Of a stretch of DNA of 64,000 nt, positions 1-13,760 are shown piece after piece. The notes below the pieces were generated by a model. That model was not told where the DNA came from, did no database searches, and was given only the letters and a program-made list of their open reading frames with translations. The translations under genes were made by a program, and so were the position numbers. Positions within the stretch are counted from its first letter, which is position 1. Each line of letters opens with the position of its first letter. Origin of the DNA: Amphibalanus amphitrite (lineage: Eukaryota; Arthropoda; Thecostraca; Balanomorpha; Balanidae); NCBI RefSeq assembly GCF_019059575.1, contig NW_024882202.1:248001-312000 (forward strand). Reading direction: 5' to 3'.

Positions 1-950
1 AAGCTTTTCGCCAAAATGAGAGAATATGTGTGAAGTCTCTTGGTAGTTATTGTCTTCGTTACAATATTTAAACATTTGCTCACGTGTTTTAGGTACTTAT
101 TTTGCATGCTCCTAAAAGGTTTTCATGTATCACGACTTTTAAAAATACCTTGCATATTTGCCGCCTACAAATTGTGTGGGTAACCCCGCCACCGGTGTTG
201 ACTGGTGATGTTAACCCAACCCATCCCTACGAAAGCTTTAAATTGTTCAGAGATCGCGTGCGATGAGTTTCCTGTCGGTAAGTGGTAATTTTCGCAAATA
301 ATCGGTAATGGACACCTAAATAGGTATAGGTTCATCAGCTGTTTGCCAGTTTTATACAGCTGGCAAGTGCTTGGTCGGGATGCATGAAAAATATAAAGTA
401 AAAAGTCAAATAAGCTGCTTATTCCCGGCTTAGGAACATCTACGAACATAAATAAAGCGTGTCTTTGGAATTTCATCACTTATCACGCTACGAACAGGAA
501 ACACCGCAACCTCAATTGGGGTAACACCGCCACGGGGTGGCGGTGTTCCCCAATAAGTGATCACAAGCAAAAATCGCCAGCGGCAAGAATGTACTACACG
601 GTTCAAGCAAACCTATCTTACTGGACAAAGCCGATCAGTTATTTTTCGATGTAATCAAGTAAATCAAAATGAGTCTCTACTTAAAGACATACAAAAGTGC
701 TCCCAACTCATCGAATTTTTATAAGAGAATGTGCATTTTTCTTTAAATGCCCACAATGAGCTTCGATTACACTGAAACACCGGAATACAAATCAGAAGAC
801 GCTTACCTTCGTGCGGTTAATAGGAAATAACGGATTTTTACACTTTATAGTTCATACTTTCGCCGCCAGATGGGGTGGCGGTGTTTCCCACAGTGGCGGT
901 GTTCCCCCCGCTTCCCCTAAAGCTTCAATTTGTTGACAGGTTCAGTTGCT
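1..950. repeat. Region with recurring CACCGCCAC / GTGGCGGTG motifs
   Basis: The motif GGTAACACCGCCAC or its inverse occurs at about 179-193, 496-510, 518-533, 537-551, 875-889 and 893-907. The pair at 516-553 forms an almost perfect hairpin with a 3-base loop. The last copies run into GGGGAAG-type sequence similar to the end of the TA-flanked element at 17446. No transposase was recognised; a miniature element cut by the window start is possible. Confidence 0.5.
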
Positions 951-2821
951 GCTGCATGAATTCAACGATATGAGCATACAACTGATGCCTGATTTGAGAA
1001 TCGCTTTAGTGGCTTATGGCTACATATTTGGATGTACATACATATTGTGTCCCCAGTGACATCGAATAGCATATAGCACAAGCTTATGCCGGCATCTAGT
1101 TTTCTTCGTATCGACCACAATTATCAGATAGAATGCTATATTTCACTGTACGTTCCTGCAAATGTCCCGTTTTCATTGGTTGAATGCGCCTTTGAATTAT
1201 AAGTGAAGAGGTGTTTTGTCAAGTTGTCTATGAGCTTCGTTTTCATGACAATTGGATCAGTACGCTCCTCCCAATTCAACAATGGATTGACTGCGACGGA
1301 CGGTCTAACAGAGATAATTAATCCATCGACTGAAACCTGAAACGGAGAAATTCATTCACGGTCATATGGTAGCTAGCGTTATCCATCTACCACGCACTGC
1401 TCGTTTATCGTGCACACGGAAACAGTTGCCAGTGGGCTTTAACCGTGCGGAGCCGACGGTTTGCGTGCGGCTGCGTGCGCGTTAGTGGCCCGTTTGGCGG
1501 AGTCTGCACCGGGGCAGCCGCTGAGCGTCCGCGCCGAGCGCCGACCATCACTTAGAACGATAACAAACACGGTGGTCGGCCGTTTACAAATCTCGTTGCC
1601 GCGTTATTGAGAGATGCGCCACAGACGACATGGAACACACGGCATGGGGCGTAAATAAACAACGGAACGCGCCAAATAAACGTTCCGTCAAACGTTACAA
1701 ATCCTTTTTCTTTTCATAACACGTCGCTCCGTTATTGGGCACAAATGAACGGCGAAGTAGTGTGAAAAGCATCGTCCTGTTGACAACTGGCTCACCCCGG
1801 AGCCGAATGGAATCAGCCAACAGTAAACAAGCAACCGACTTCGAATGCTACACTCACCAGCTGAAGCTAAATAAAACGTCATGGCTGGAGCACACCTCGC
1901 CAATTCTGTAAACCAGTGTGAAACAAATAAGGAGCCAAGCTACCGAACCAACTAGCCTCACGTCCTTCCGAGATTGATCTAAATTTAGCTCATCTGTTCT
2001 ATTTGTCATACGATTTGATTGGTATGTATCACCACCTGAATGTCCCCCAAGCCTTCACCAATCCGGGTCCCCTCCGTCAGTGAAGGACCTCTCTGGGCTC
2101 ATTGTGGCTGCCCCTGTGTTCGGAGAGGCGCGCGCCGTCCTCCGAACACTCGAGGGCCCACAGCCAACCGGCCGGCCGGCGCTGCCGCATTCCAGAGGCT
2201 CTGCGGCGACTGTGTGACATGCCGGCTGATACAACAGAGTTATCACCGTCGAGGAGCCCTCTCCAGTGCAGTTGGCGTCGATCAATATCCGAAAATAAAG
2301 CCGGTGGCGCTGGTCAATATTTTCCCGGCACCGCGGTGACAAAGATGGAAGCTCTCCGATACAGCTGTCCCAAAAGACCACAAACACTTGAGGAGAGTCT
2401 GCAAACAGTCGGTAGAGGCGCCTCTTCCGCCGCGGTGGTGTCGGAACAGAGAAGCCTCGTGCGTCGATGGTGCTGCGTCACCTATCCTCACCTGCTCGGT
2501 CTGCCCCTCTGTCTGCCGCCGCGCGGAAAGGGATGAAACATGCTCACCACCATCCAAGCGAGATGTTGACGTGCTTTCTTTCGAGAATATCAACTAGGGT
2601 ATTTCTTTGACCTTTTCTAGTATCTATGTATAGCGGTTACATAGCTAATTTTCAAATATTGTCCATGCCGAACGAATGTTTTTTATGTGGAATACTCGAG
2701 CTACTTGAAGAAATGTGTCATCAGAGACGGGCATTTGGTATGTATTTATGTAGGTACGGGGTTACGCACTTGTGACGAGTATGTGATTTTAGAATAGCAC
2801 CATTTGAAGCACAGACATAGA

Positions 2822-2836
2822 TCTCTCCTCTCCTCA

Positions 2837-2892
<56 letters not shown>

Positions 2893-2907
2893 CCTCTCCC
2901 TCGCATG
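2822..2907. repeat. (CT)n microsatellite
   Basis: Near-pure CT repeat; the Ser-Leu and Arg-Glu open frames across it are artefacts. Confidence 0.95.
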
Positions 2908-5900
2908 CCCCTCCATCTCCGCTCCTCCCCTGGTCGGGCGCCGCAAAAAAGCGTACCCAACAAGACCGACGGTACACAAGGAACGCCGGTAATGGATGTC
3001 GTCGAATTGTCGCCGCTTTCTAAAGGTGTTGATGTGATTAATGGTGCGGATAGCGGCGGGAATTAGTGCGGCTAGACCGCCTCCACTGCGGCGCGTTTGT
3101 CGCTCCGCGCCGCCGCCGCCGCCGCCGCCGTCGGCTCTTTATCTGGGGAGACGCGCGCGAACCGAAATATTTCGGCTCGCATTCGACGCGCGCGCTGGGT
3201 GGCCGCCGAGGACTGATTGAGACGTGGTCTGGCGCGGGGAGGTGAGATGTGGCGAGGTGTGGCGCGGCGCGGTGTCGCCCGGCGGGGTCCCGGTGAGATC
3301 CCAGCGGGGGCCCGGCCGGGCGCCACACCGCCCTCGGAAACACTCGCCGCCCCAGAGGTGAAAGTGCCACCATCTCTCTCGATTGGCGAACTAATGGAAT
3401 GCCGATGATGCGCTGTGAAATGATATATGTGGCAAGCGGCGAGCATTGCGAAAGTGCGCCAGGCTCGGTGTGCCGATTGTGCTCGCTCGGCTGTGGGCGC
3501 CGGTGGTATGTGGGCGGGGACCCATGCTGAGGGTGACACTCCCGCCCCTTTATAAACGAGCACCTCACGCGTTTTATGTCTCAATCACCGTGTTCAAAAT
3601 ATCTCAATGGTGTCCCGCTGTTTATGATATTTGGTGTGGCGATGCAAATTCCTGAGGATAATACATCTCATTAGAGTCCTGTGTGCCGGGTGTTGAAATG
3701 TGCCCAGCTGAAGTAACCTTGATTTGAGGTATGGAAACATGACTTTCCGTCGCCAATGGATTTCATAACAGCTCATTGTCGTTACGTCTTCAGCAACGTT
3801 TGGGGTCGCATGTTTTTATGTGGGCAAAATAAATGATAACGTGCGACTATCGAGAAATGAATGGCAAAAATGGTGAGAGGTAGTGAGATTTGTGGTGTCT
3901 ACATGACATTTTGGCCCGCTTATTATTTGCCACAAATAAGAACGGCATTGAACTGTTTGGAAGATGGTGTTTTCCACGGTTGTGAGCGTGGTCTTTTTCA
4001 TCCACCTTTGAAAAAAACTGGCAGACAATTTTAACTCCATACTTTTTTCAACGGATGTGAATAAATCTAAACCTCGGCTCACCCGGTCGAGCCATCTGCC
4101 CCCGAGTCATCAGCTGGGCCACGCTGACCCACAACTGACCCCGGACCCGTTCCCACAGTCCCGCTGTGACCGGAAATACTCCCCGTCCTCTGAGTCGACT
4201 CAAGCCCTGACCCAACGGGATCACCCTCGGCGCCCCGGCCGGCGGCTCCGCGCTGTCTGTCTCGATAATTCCCAATCAATCCACCTCGGACAGCGTGCCT
4301 TGTGATCTCGGCTGCCTGTGTCAGCGGCGCACCGTTTGGGAACGGGTCCGGTCGGCGGCTCCGTGCCGTCTGGCCGGCCGGACGGACGCGTTCCTGACCG
4401 CGTCATAAATCCATCGGTGCCCGGTCGGCGCTGTCAGACGGCGGCGCGCTGCCACAGGTGCGTCTGACCGCTACCGGCCTCTTTTTGTGGCCGGTCACCG
4501 GGCTGCGTCTGTCGGCCGCGAGCGGTGCGCCGGCGATGTGACAGGGGTTGGATGACGAGACGACGCCGACGGAGGGAACGGTGGGGTGGGATGAGCGATG
4601 GGAAAGGAACGTGGGATGGGATGAGCGATAGGAAAGGAACGGAGGCTGAGGAGCGGGATGATGGGCGCCATACGGGACAGATTGTGCCGATCAAGTCCAC
4701 AACAAATCATGGCATGTTCAAGAGAATTTTTTGTGAAATGCCAAATGTCCGTTTTGAATTATATTCAAGCGTTATTTTTTATTTTCCGAAGACTGACCCA
4801 GCCCCAAAATGTTAACTACACATCTTGGTAGGATCCTTTGCTTTCGAACAAAATGGCTGCTTGGAAACCGGTTACCGAACGATACCAGTTGTCAGCAGCT
4901 GTGCTCGGTGATCGTTTACAGCATCAGCAGTCAGCGCTGCATACCAAACAGGGACACTTGATGAAGTGCCGGCTCCATGCCGAATGACCTATTGACGCAT
5001 CCCGGACGTAAACCATTTTCCGCCACCACTCTGTGCCCGGCGTTCTGCGAAAACTGCGCTCGTTTCAGCCGTCCTGCCACAAATCACACTGACAGCTCAC
5101 TTAGTCGTGCTTTTGTGTGCTGGCGCTAATCCTCCCTGCTCGGCCGACGCGCCGAGCTATCTGATGCAGTCATTGCCTGACAGTGTATCACATTCAATCA
5201 ACTTCATTTATCGAAATACCGTCAATAAAAATTCCAACTTCCACAACAAGCGTCCATTCTTCGTGACCGCTAATCCGATAAATAATGATTTTGTTAATTA
5301 CGGACGGTTGTGCGCGGCGCGCACGTGCCCCCTAGCTGACGGGAGGGGCAGGGGCGTCCCTTTTGTTTGACTGATCGGGGGTCGACACGGCTGGGGGTGC
5401 GTTCCACTAGGGGTCGCGATCTCTGCTCTCGCGGGAGCGGAGCGAGCGGGACAGAGGAGCGGAGTTGACAGACATGGGGTGCTGGCGGGGAGAGGGGTCA
5501 GGGGTCGCTGAGGGGAGAGCCTGGGGCGCGTGTTCGAGAGGTGTTGGGTATGCGGGCGCGCGGGACGATGATACGGGTCTGCGGCCAAGATAAGTGTCCG
5601 ATTGCAGTTAATAAAATAAAGCAGCCTGCTGGCGGGGTGATGACATGGCGTGTTGAAACTCGGGGTGTCGCCCACAGCCTGAAGACATGTACGGTGTGTT
5701 TGTTTGAATAGAGACGGACAGTCGAGTGCATGTTCCCTGGCATTCGTTAGTGTCACATGGCAGACGCTAGACCAGTGCACTGTTGTTAAATAGGCATCAG
5801 TCAAAGTGAGGCCATGATAATCGAACTGTGACAGGGGCGCACTGCGTCAGTTGCCTCATGCCTCACTCGTCTATGGCACCGTCAGTCAGCGGTTACCAGG

Positions 5901-8900
5901 ATTCTGAGAGTAGCCGGTGAAAATATACAGACATACACCCATAACTCGGCCGACTGGGTCAGTCGTGTACAGCAGCTGGGTGTCGGCCAGCCATTACAGT
6001 CATGATTTCACAGTGTACACAGGAGAGTAAATTATAGGGCTTCTAACGACCGCACTTAGTACGGAGCAACGCGGCAGCTGGCCTGGAACGTAGCTCGACT
6101 TGAATTTACTGGTTTTTATAGACGTCCAGCGTCATGTTCCGTGACATCACTTGCGCAATATACAACACATTTGCACCCACAAAGAAGTGGTCAAAATTAA
6201 TTGAACGTTATAACCCTTGTATTTGTTCACAATAATGGCCCTTGATATATGGAAAGAATGGGCAATGCATGCTACTGCAATGATTATTGATTGCAGAATA
6301 AGTGAGGTAAATAAAGAAGCCAGTCAGTTGTCGTGACGTAGCCCTGGGTCGAATCGCCGGGGATGAAGTGAGTTCAATTACTTATTCCCATAATAAATTG
6401 AAAAGTAATGCTGGTGACACTCTTCCTGAAATATGTCGCTTTAGCTGCAGCACTTCGTTGTCCGCTTTAACAATGATTTCAAAATGATTCCAAGGCAATA
6501 TAATCCCTACGGCCTACGCCCTTCCCACAGACAGCCCCGTCTGCGTTTAGCTCGATGTCTGTCCGCGCCTATACCATCGTCTGCGCTTGGGTCCAGACCG
6601 GCTGTTTACCGTCTGGGGGCGGCATCCCATGAGAACCGCGCGCCGGCCGATTTTCACCAGTCTCAGGAGGTGTCAGCCGCCGGTCCTGTGACTGTGAGTG
6701 AGGGCTGGGGAGTCTGGTGAGTGACGTGTCAGGATGCGGGGTGACGGTCGGTATCATACTCAAGGATACTCCAGGCTCGCATAGTGTGTTCAATCATAGA
6801 AGCCTTTTGTGACGTGTAACGTGCACAGTCCATGCTGCCTATAGTTTGCGGAAACGTTTTTTTTTTGCGTTTTTCTCCTCAGCTCAGCGGACATTAGCAT
6901 TATTTCTGTTTACTTCATTCCGCTCATATCCTGCTTCTTTTCATTCGATAACCTACATATATAGTATATAACCCTCCACTCTCTCCGCCCACATACCACG
7001 TTCCTTGACCGGCCCTTCCGTCCTATCCACTATTCCTATAACTATAACCTATATACCTCTCCACAGTCCACATACCTACCACTCCCCGACCGGCGCGGCG
7101 CGGTGACCGGCTCTTCCGTTATCCACAATTCCGTCGGCGGTATCGATAACGCGGCGCGCTTTTTGGGCGCGTTTTTGGTCGGCGACCGCTCCAGGTGCTT
7201 GGCGGGGACATCAGAAGTGGCCGGCGCTCCCGTCAGCGGCCGTCATCGAGCCGTCATCGGAGCCGTCATCGGCCGGTGAGGAGCGCGGCGGCACCCAGTC
7301 TGGCCGGGTCGTGCCGGCAGACACCGTGCCGCCGTCCGGGTCGGTAAAAACCGGGCCCGACGGCGACCTCCAGTCGCGGCCGGCGGCCAGGGGAGGAGGG
7401 GGGGGGGGGGGGCTGTGACCGGCATGGGGTCAGTGGGCACTGGTCAGCAGGCAGTGGTCAGTGGTCACTGGTTAGTGGTTAGTGGGCAGTGGACAGCTCT
7501 GATAAATAGTGATGGGTGATGGGGCGTTAAATGGTCATAAATAGTTTTCGCCTTTTGTTTGTGCTTCGTCCAGTTTGTCATTTTCCATTAATTTTCTGTC
7601 TGTTGAAATGTCAGGGAGTGAATATGGGGGCTTAGCCTTCGTTTGCGGGTAAATACATCCGTGTAATAAATACTGTCCAATGTCTCACAGTAATCACGCT
7701 GTTCATGACAAGCCAGTCATGACAAAAAGCTTTGGTGAGTTTTCTCTGTGAATGGGCCATAACTCAGGTTTACGGCTGCTTTGCACTCGGCTGTGACGGT
7801 GGCGGTCTGGCCACGGTGCCTGTTGTGTCAACTGCCGCTACGCGATTCCGTAATCTAAACACCAGCAAAAATACTGCGGCCGCTCAGCTATGCCGGGCTT
7901 GATGTGCCGGCGCGGTGCGAGCTAAGCTGGGATGATTAAATCATCATTGGTGATTTAGTTATGACCATAAAAATGTTTCAAGGTTGTCATAAATCAGTGT
8001 GTTCCAAACAGCCATTGCAGATGGTATCTGGTCGCCGCGACGCTCAACCCGGTTACATGGCTACATATTGCACTTGATTGGGCAATTCTACTTGCGTGCT
8101 TATTTTCTTAAATGTGTCATGTGCATTGTCCACTATGGGACGTGAAGTCTCATACATGTAATATCTCCTGTAAGAGATTCGGTCTGAGCCTGCTGTGGTA
8201 TAGCAATTCGAATTTGATGGTGTAATTTCACTTTTCAGCCATGTTTCCAACAAAGATCGAAGCGAAGAGCTGTTTCGTTATCTCTGATCTTCTGCATAAT
8301 CACACCGACATCGTCGACCGCAAAAAGTCATCGGCGGACTGCCCTGTCTTGTAGAAGAACCGGGCGTCTGTTGGCCCCCGCGGGCGCTTCTCGGTATCTC
8401 CCGGTGTCTCCTTATGTCTTTCAGTCTCTCCCTGACCCTCCCTCATCTCTCCCGGTTGACAGATGCAGCCCATGACATCTCCCGTCGATCGAGGGCCGCG
8501 ATCAAAGCGTCCTCCGCCACGGCTCGGCGGTTTCCCAGCGGTGGGAAAATCGCCGCTCCATTGGAGTCCACCGCTGTCCGAAATAATTGACCTATCAGAG
8601 CGGTGACCAATGGGCGTCCGACGACCCTCTCTGGCTCCGCCCACCGTCTTAAATCGCCAATAAAACCGCCAAACAGCCGTCCGTCGGAGTCGGGATAATT
8701 TATTACCCTGTCATTGCGGCGAGACGTTGTCTAATGATAACCATTGGCTGCATACTCCCGTCCAGATACAACGCTGATAGCATTCATTGCAGTCGCAAAA
8801 AGCTCTCGTCTGCTTGCAGGCTGTCATGCTGTCAGCTTTGGCTGTCTCGTGTCGTCGTCAACGCTTGAGCGCTGTATGTTTTCATATTTTACTGTCACAT

Positions 8901-9295
8901 TGTCCCCGCAGCGGCGCAGAGATGGTAATGGCTCCCTAGGGCCGGCCGTCCGCCACCTGAAGGTCCCACGAGGTGACTAATACCCTACCACTTGACAGAC
9001 CCACGATTTCTTGACTGTGGGATTTGAACAGTACGTTATCGCGTAGCCTACACGCGAATGCATAGGTAATTATGTATTTCACAGTTCTCACAACGAAACT
9101 GATCAAACTAATGCACTTGCACTGCGCAGCCTGCGCCCCCCGTCGCATTTCACATACCATCATGTAATCCCATGTAATCCACACAGCACCATTGCTGCAT
9201 TCCAGTTAGCAAATGCAAACCCTACATACCATAGCACACGGTCGAAATTCCACAGGCTCTCATTCCTCATTCCAAATCCACATTACACAGGTCAC

Positions 9296-9552
9296 ATTGA
9301 AAGTCCACAGATCTCGGTGGGAGTCCAGAGATCTCGGTGGAAGTCCACAGGTCACGGTGGAAGTCCACAGGTCACGGTGGAAGTCCACAGGTTACGATGG
9401 GGTCCACAGGTCACGGTGGAACTCCATAGGTCACGATGGAGTCCACATGTCACGGTGGAAGTCCACAGGTCGCGGCCACCGTCTGGCAGCTGCAGCTGGC
9501 CGCTCGGCAGGTCGCGGCCACCGTCTGGTGGCTGCAGCTGGCCGCTCGGCTG
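9296..9552. repeat. 20-bp tandem repeat followed by a 42-bp duplication
   Basis: About eight units of GTCCACAGGTCACGGTGGAA at 9296-9474, then two copies of a 42-bp GC-rich unit (GCGGCCACCGTCTGG and following) at about 9471-9552. Confidence 0.85.
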
Positions 9553-10677
9553 GTCATTAGTCCAACCAGTCTCGGAGGCTCACCTCCGGTGGGCGGCGGC
9601 CGGCGGGCGGTCCTCCGCCCAGCCCTCGCCCCCGCCATCGCCGCCTCTGTTTATTTGACCGCGCCGCCATCTATTTGGACAGCTACACGGGAAATATTTG
9701 AGTTTACATTAAATTGTGCTGATTATTGTGTGTGTACGCCGCGCTGCGGTGTGTCAGAGGCCAGCTCGCCGCCGGGGTGTGTTATTGGTATCGCGCTGGC
9801 CACCGCCCGTCTGTCACACACGCTGTGTCCGTGTGATATGGACCACTGCCCGCCGCCGCCTGCTCTACTGGCGCAGGCGGACGTATGGCGGTAAATGTGG
9901 GACCGCCCGGGACGCTGGGATCTGTGGCTGTATATGTGCGCTCGAAATGGTGTGTGCTCGCACAGATTGAACCATGACACAATATGAAATATGCCCATGA
10001 CGACTATGCCCGTCTTGTATTGACGACTATGCCCGTCTTGTATTGACGACTCGTTCACAGTGATCAAGCTTGCAATAAGATATGCCCACAAACACTCATG
10101 CTAGAATGTAGTCACCGACTTGCGAAAAGTGAAATGCGAGTGGAGAAGCGTTCTATCGCCGCCTCATGATCTCATCACAGAGTGGCCATCATCCAACGAA
10201 TGCGCTTTATTTCAAATACGTATTCAAGTAAATTTTTGCGATTTTTTTTATTGAATGCTTTCTTATGAATACCGAATCAAAACAGTAGTTCTTAACCAGG
10301 GTGACCCGCTTGTTCCACAACGCGAGGAGAGGCTGCGGAAACAATATCCAATACCCTCCAGTGTGCAGTGGCCGGCCGCCTAAGCCGGTCACCTGGCCCA
10401 CGGGCCGCGTGCCCAGGCTCATGCGTTAGAGAGTGGCCGCGCGGTGCGGCTCCGCGGCCTCCGCTCGCGTGCCGCCGGCGTCAGGGCGGCACTGGGCGGC
10501 TCCATGTTTGGTAAGGTGCCGTCTGATGCCGTGCCGCCCTGGCACACGTCAGCGGACCGCGGCCCACAGCTTCCGTCCCATGGCCAGACACCTAATTGGT
10601 GAGAGAGCGCTGCTGTTCGCCTGGAAACGCCCTTCGGAGTTGATATTCGTTAGCAGTTTTTGAGGGTTGGAAGTTAA

Positions 10678-11739
10678 AGGTAGTGTGCCAGCTTTCCTGG
10701 ACCGTATGGAGTTAATGGCCCAGATAAGGAGAACCGGATTTTTAGAACTTATCCATACCTTCAAAACTCATGAAAACGTCTTAAATTCTTCAAATTTTGA
10801 GTACCCCAGCGCGAAATTCGCCCCGACGGGTTGTCGGTCGTACCCCAACCACATTTCACACCACTATGAACAATAAATGCACACACTGAAATCGCTATTA
10901 CCGATATGCTCATCCAATCAAGTTTCGATAAACCCGTTCATCATCATCTCCTGCGGTTTCGAACACGCCTGTTAGGTGGTGCGGTAGACCGCGCCCAAAG
11001 CCAGGGCCCCGGTAACGTGAGGTAGCCGAGTCGGGGCAGCGTGCGCTGACCCAAGCCGGGGCCGCGCGTCCTCCCGGTGTCATGTGATAGCCCGGGGGGA
11101 TGCGGTAGACCGCGCCCAAAGCTGCGGCCCCGGCTTGGGTCAGCGCACGCTGCCCCGACTCGGCTGCCTCACGTTACCGGGGCCCTGGCTTTGGGCGCGG
11201 CTTTTGCTCATACTTTGTGGTGCGGTGGTGGTGCGTCGGGCCGCGCGCTCTGACTTCGGCCAAGAAAAATGCGTCAGCTGATCATTGTCATTTCTGCCAC
11301 TTGCGTGTGGTGAAATAGGGTCATAACTTAAGAGACGGCTTTTTCATATCAATTATTTTACATAAAATCATATTTCAAACCATAAATAATGTTCGACAGC
11401 CAAATAAAAGAAACAATACCAATACAGGCTTACAGTTTAAGGCTCGACATTGTGTTGTCTACGATTAGACAGCTGATAACTCATTCCCGTACGCCGTAAC
11501 TCTATAATGACCTTTGCTTATTGTCACATGTGCGCCGCATTCGCGATTGTTGCCGACGCCTGTTTGCAGCTCAGCCCACTACAGTTGTTATACATATCGA
11601 AAAACCGATAAACTTTTAGGCGAAAAAGGCACTATTCCAGGCCCATTTTTGATTTTTTTTTGCGATATTAGGTAAAAACAGAAGCTTCTTATCCTAGGAA
11701 AAATAAAATGGGAAATCTTTCAAAGGTGGCACACTACCT
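10678..11739. mobile_element. TTAA-flanked (piggyBac-type) miniature element
   Basis: The ends read AGGTAGTGTGCCA and its inverted copy, each flanked by TTAA (10674-10677 and 11740-11743). The 1,062-bp interior has no transposase and contains the long inverted repeat at 10989-11200. TTAA duplication is specific to piggyBac-type insertion; a TA-flanked reading two bases further out is also possible. Confidence 0.65.
10989..11200. repeat. Inverted repeat, two 77-bp arms and a 58-bp loop
   Basis: The left arm (10989-11065) and right arm (11124-11200) are reverse complements at all but about one position. The arms are GC-rich and begin CCGCGCCCAAAG. A 20-bp direct copy of the sequence at the outer left edge (GCGGTAGACCGCGCCCAAAG) also sits at 11102-11121 next to the right arm. 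A transcript would fold into one long hairpin. Confidence 0.9.
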
Positions 11740-13760
11740 TTAATGTGATTTTCCCTGAAGGCTGTTTAAAGGCGATGGTTGATATGTGCAAAGGCGAATT
11801 CAAAACGATTGGTCATGGCGGCTCGTAAAATAGCGATTGTAGACATTTTCCTTCAAGAAGTGTTGGAACAAATTATAAACAATCAGCCGTCAGTACCTTG
11901 CATTGGAAGTCAATGAATGAATTGCCGGTTTTTCACAGCACCATATGCTGTCATAAATTATTGCCGCGAACGATATCTTGTGCTAGGTAAGTGCAATTTA
12001 TCTATCACCTTGTTCATCCTCGTCCGGCTCCGTCGGATGAGTCGCCATGTGTCGTGTTTTGCCCTTACTTTCAGCTCAGCTTGACGTTTACATAATAAAA
12101 CCTCGCACAGGACAGCGCTGATTAAACAAAAACATGAAACATTAATACATAAAACATTCAAACAATCATGAACAATAGCGAGACTTCATTTCACGCCAAG
12201 GTCTTTGGCACAATGGTTGTGGTTCATTGGACCTATAAATCGAATAAAATCAAATGCTATCTTTTGAAGTTTAACTTTATTGGTCAGTTATGAAACTTGG
12301 TTGTTTTCTGCCTCTAATCTGGGCCCAATCTTACCAATGCGGTGCATGGGACTTGGCGGCACTTGCCGGAGCTACCGACAATGATATTAAATGTATTCTT
12401 TTCATTTACGTGTAGCTAATTTCGCCGAATGTGTTTTATGTCGTGGATTATTGTGTGTGTTCCCTGATTGAATAAATGAAGGAAGAAATACTTATGAATG
12501 TTGCGAATGCCGTGAATGCGCGTTCATGGCATTTAGTCAGATTGGGCCCAGGTTCAATCAGTACCTTGCTCCTTGTGCGTTTGTCTCTGTTACGCTCTTT
12601 GCTCTATCATTTCCTGCTCCTAAGCCGGTGCTGTCCCTCGTACCCCGTTTTGTCATGTGCTAACTCTACCCCTGTCCCGGCCTGCTGCCGTCCCTCTCAG
12701 TCACAACCCTGTGGCGGTCTCGGGTGTCGCCAGGGGCAGTAACTGACCCCGGCCCCGGTCCAGACAAGGGCCACCATGACACGTGTTTAGCCCGTCTACT
12801 GCGCTTGGGGTCACATGCTGGCAAATGCCGAGAGACAAATAAACCGTACTTCAGGCGCGTCCGCACGCTGGGCGCAAAACATATTTGACACGGCATGATT
12901 TTAATGAGGTGTCTGGCGGCTGAGAGCTCGGCCCTGACGCTATTTGTGGCCATGATAGACTGTATGGTTCCATGTTGTGCAAATAAATAGGGCGTCTGGC
13001 CCGGGTGACATCAGCTGACCTCTCGATCCCTGGCGCAGATCCGGACCCTTTGCCGGATGGAATTATGGCCAGCTGGCTACGAGCTGCAATTTTATTTTAT
13101 GGACGTATCTAATTGCCTGAAAGACTAGTAGGTATGGCTCCAGATTTCCGTCCGGTTAGGAATAGTAAACTGTCGATGGATCTTCAGGTCCTTGGCTTGT
13201 GGGTGGTCTGCCTCTGTGTCTGGACATGCCGATTCCATGCTGGTGGTCTCGAGAATGGAAGTGGGTCAAAAGACTGAGAAGGTCCGGAGTGGACTGTATG
13301 AGAGGGCATATGCGTGGGTTTTGGCTTTTGCTATATAGACTGAAGTCTCAACGGTTCATAGCTGTTTCGTGCCTCGGGCTGGATCTTTGTCATGAAATGA
13401 TCGAAGTAGGCCGAAAGATCCTAATCCCGTAAGATAAATTGAACAAATTGATGAAGAATGAAGATCCTCCGAAACTGCCTTCACGTATATATTTGGCATC
13501 GCTGTTTTGGGTGCATTATTGATAGATCTGCATTTGTGTGGGTGCATGTGCACGAGCAAAACAAGATAATTATGGTATCATCACATTTCATCATGCTTTC
13601 TTCTCCCAGTAACACTATTTCATCATGGTCTAGCCGCGGTTTTCCCGTTTGTACACAGTGCATAAATTTGTTTGACAGCGAATTACGTTCCCTAATGGCG
13701 GTCCATCGATCACGGTCGCCGTGGTCACGGTGCTGGACCGTCAGCTGTCGACAGAAGGGG

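Larger units (their letters stand above)
951..10677. other. Non-coding, GC islands and simple repeats
   Basis: GC-rich blocks at about 1.43-1.60, 2.04-2.55, 3.06-3.55, 4.08-4.60, 5.3-5.6 and 7.08-7.45 kb alternate with AT-rich stretches. A (GCC)n tract lies at about 3108-3130 and GTGGTCA-type repeats at 7428-7494. Many open frames exist in the GC-rich blocks but none shows a recognisable domain. A TTTATAAA box lies near 3550 without an evident downstream gene. Confidence 0.5.

Noticed and set aside
2040..2597. Overlapping open frames on both strands
   Set aside because: GC-rich sequence with few stops; no domain, no consistent splice pattern.
3038..3584. 176- and 170-codon minus-strand frames
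   Set aside because: Arg/Pro/Ala-rich low-complexity translation of a GC island with a (GCC)n tract.
9296..9474. CRISPR-like array
   Set aside because: Contiguous 20-bp tandem units without unique spacers, in an animal genome.
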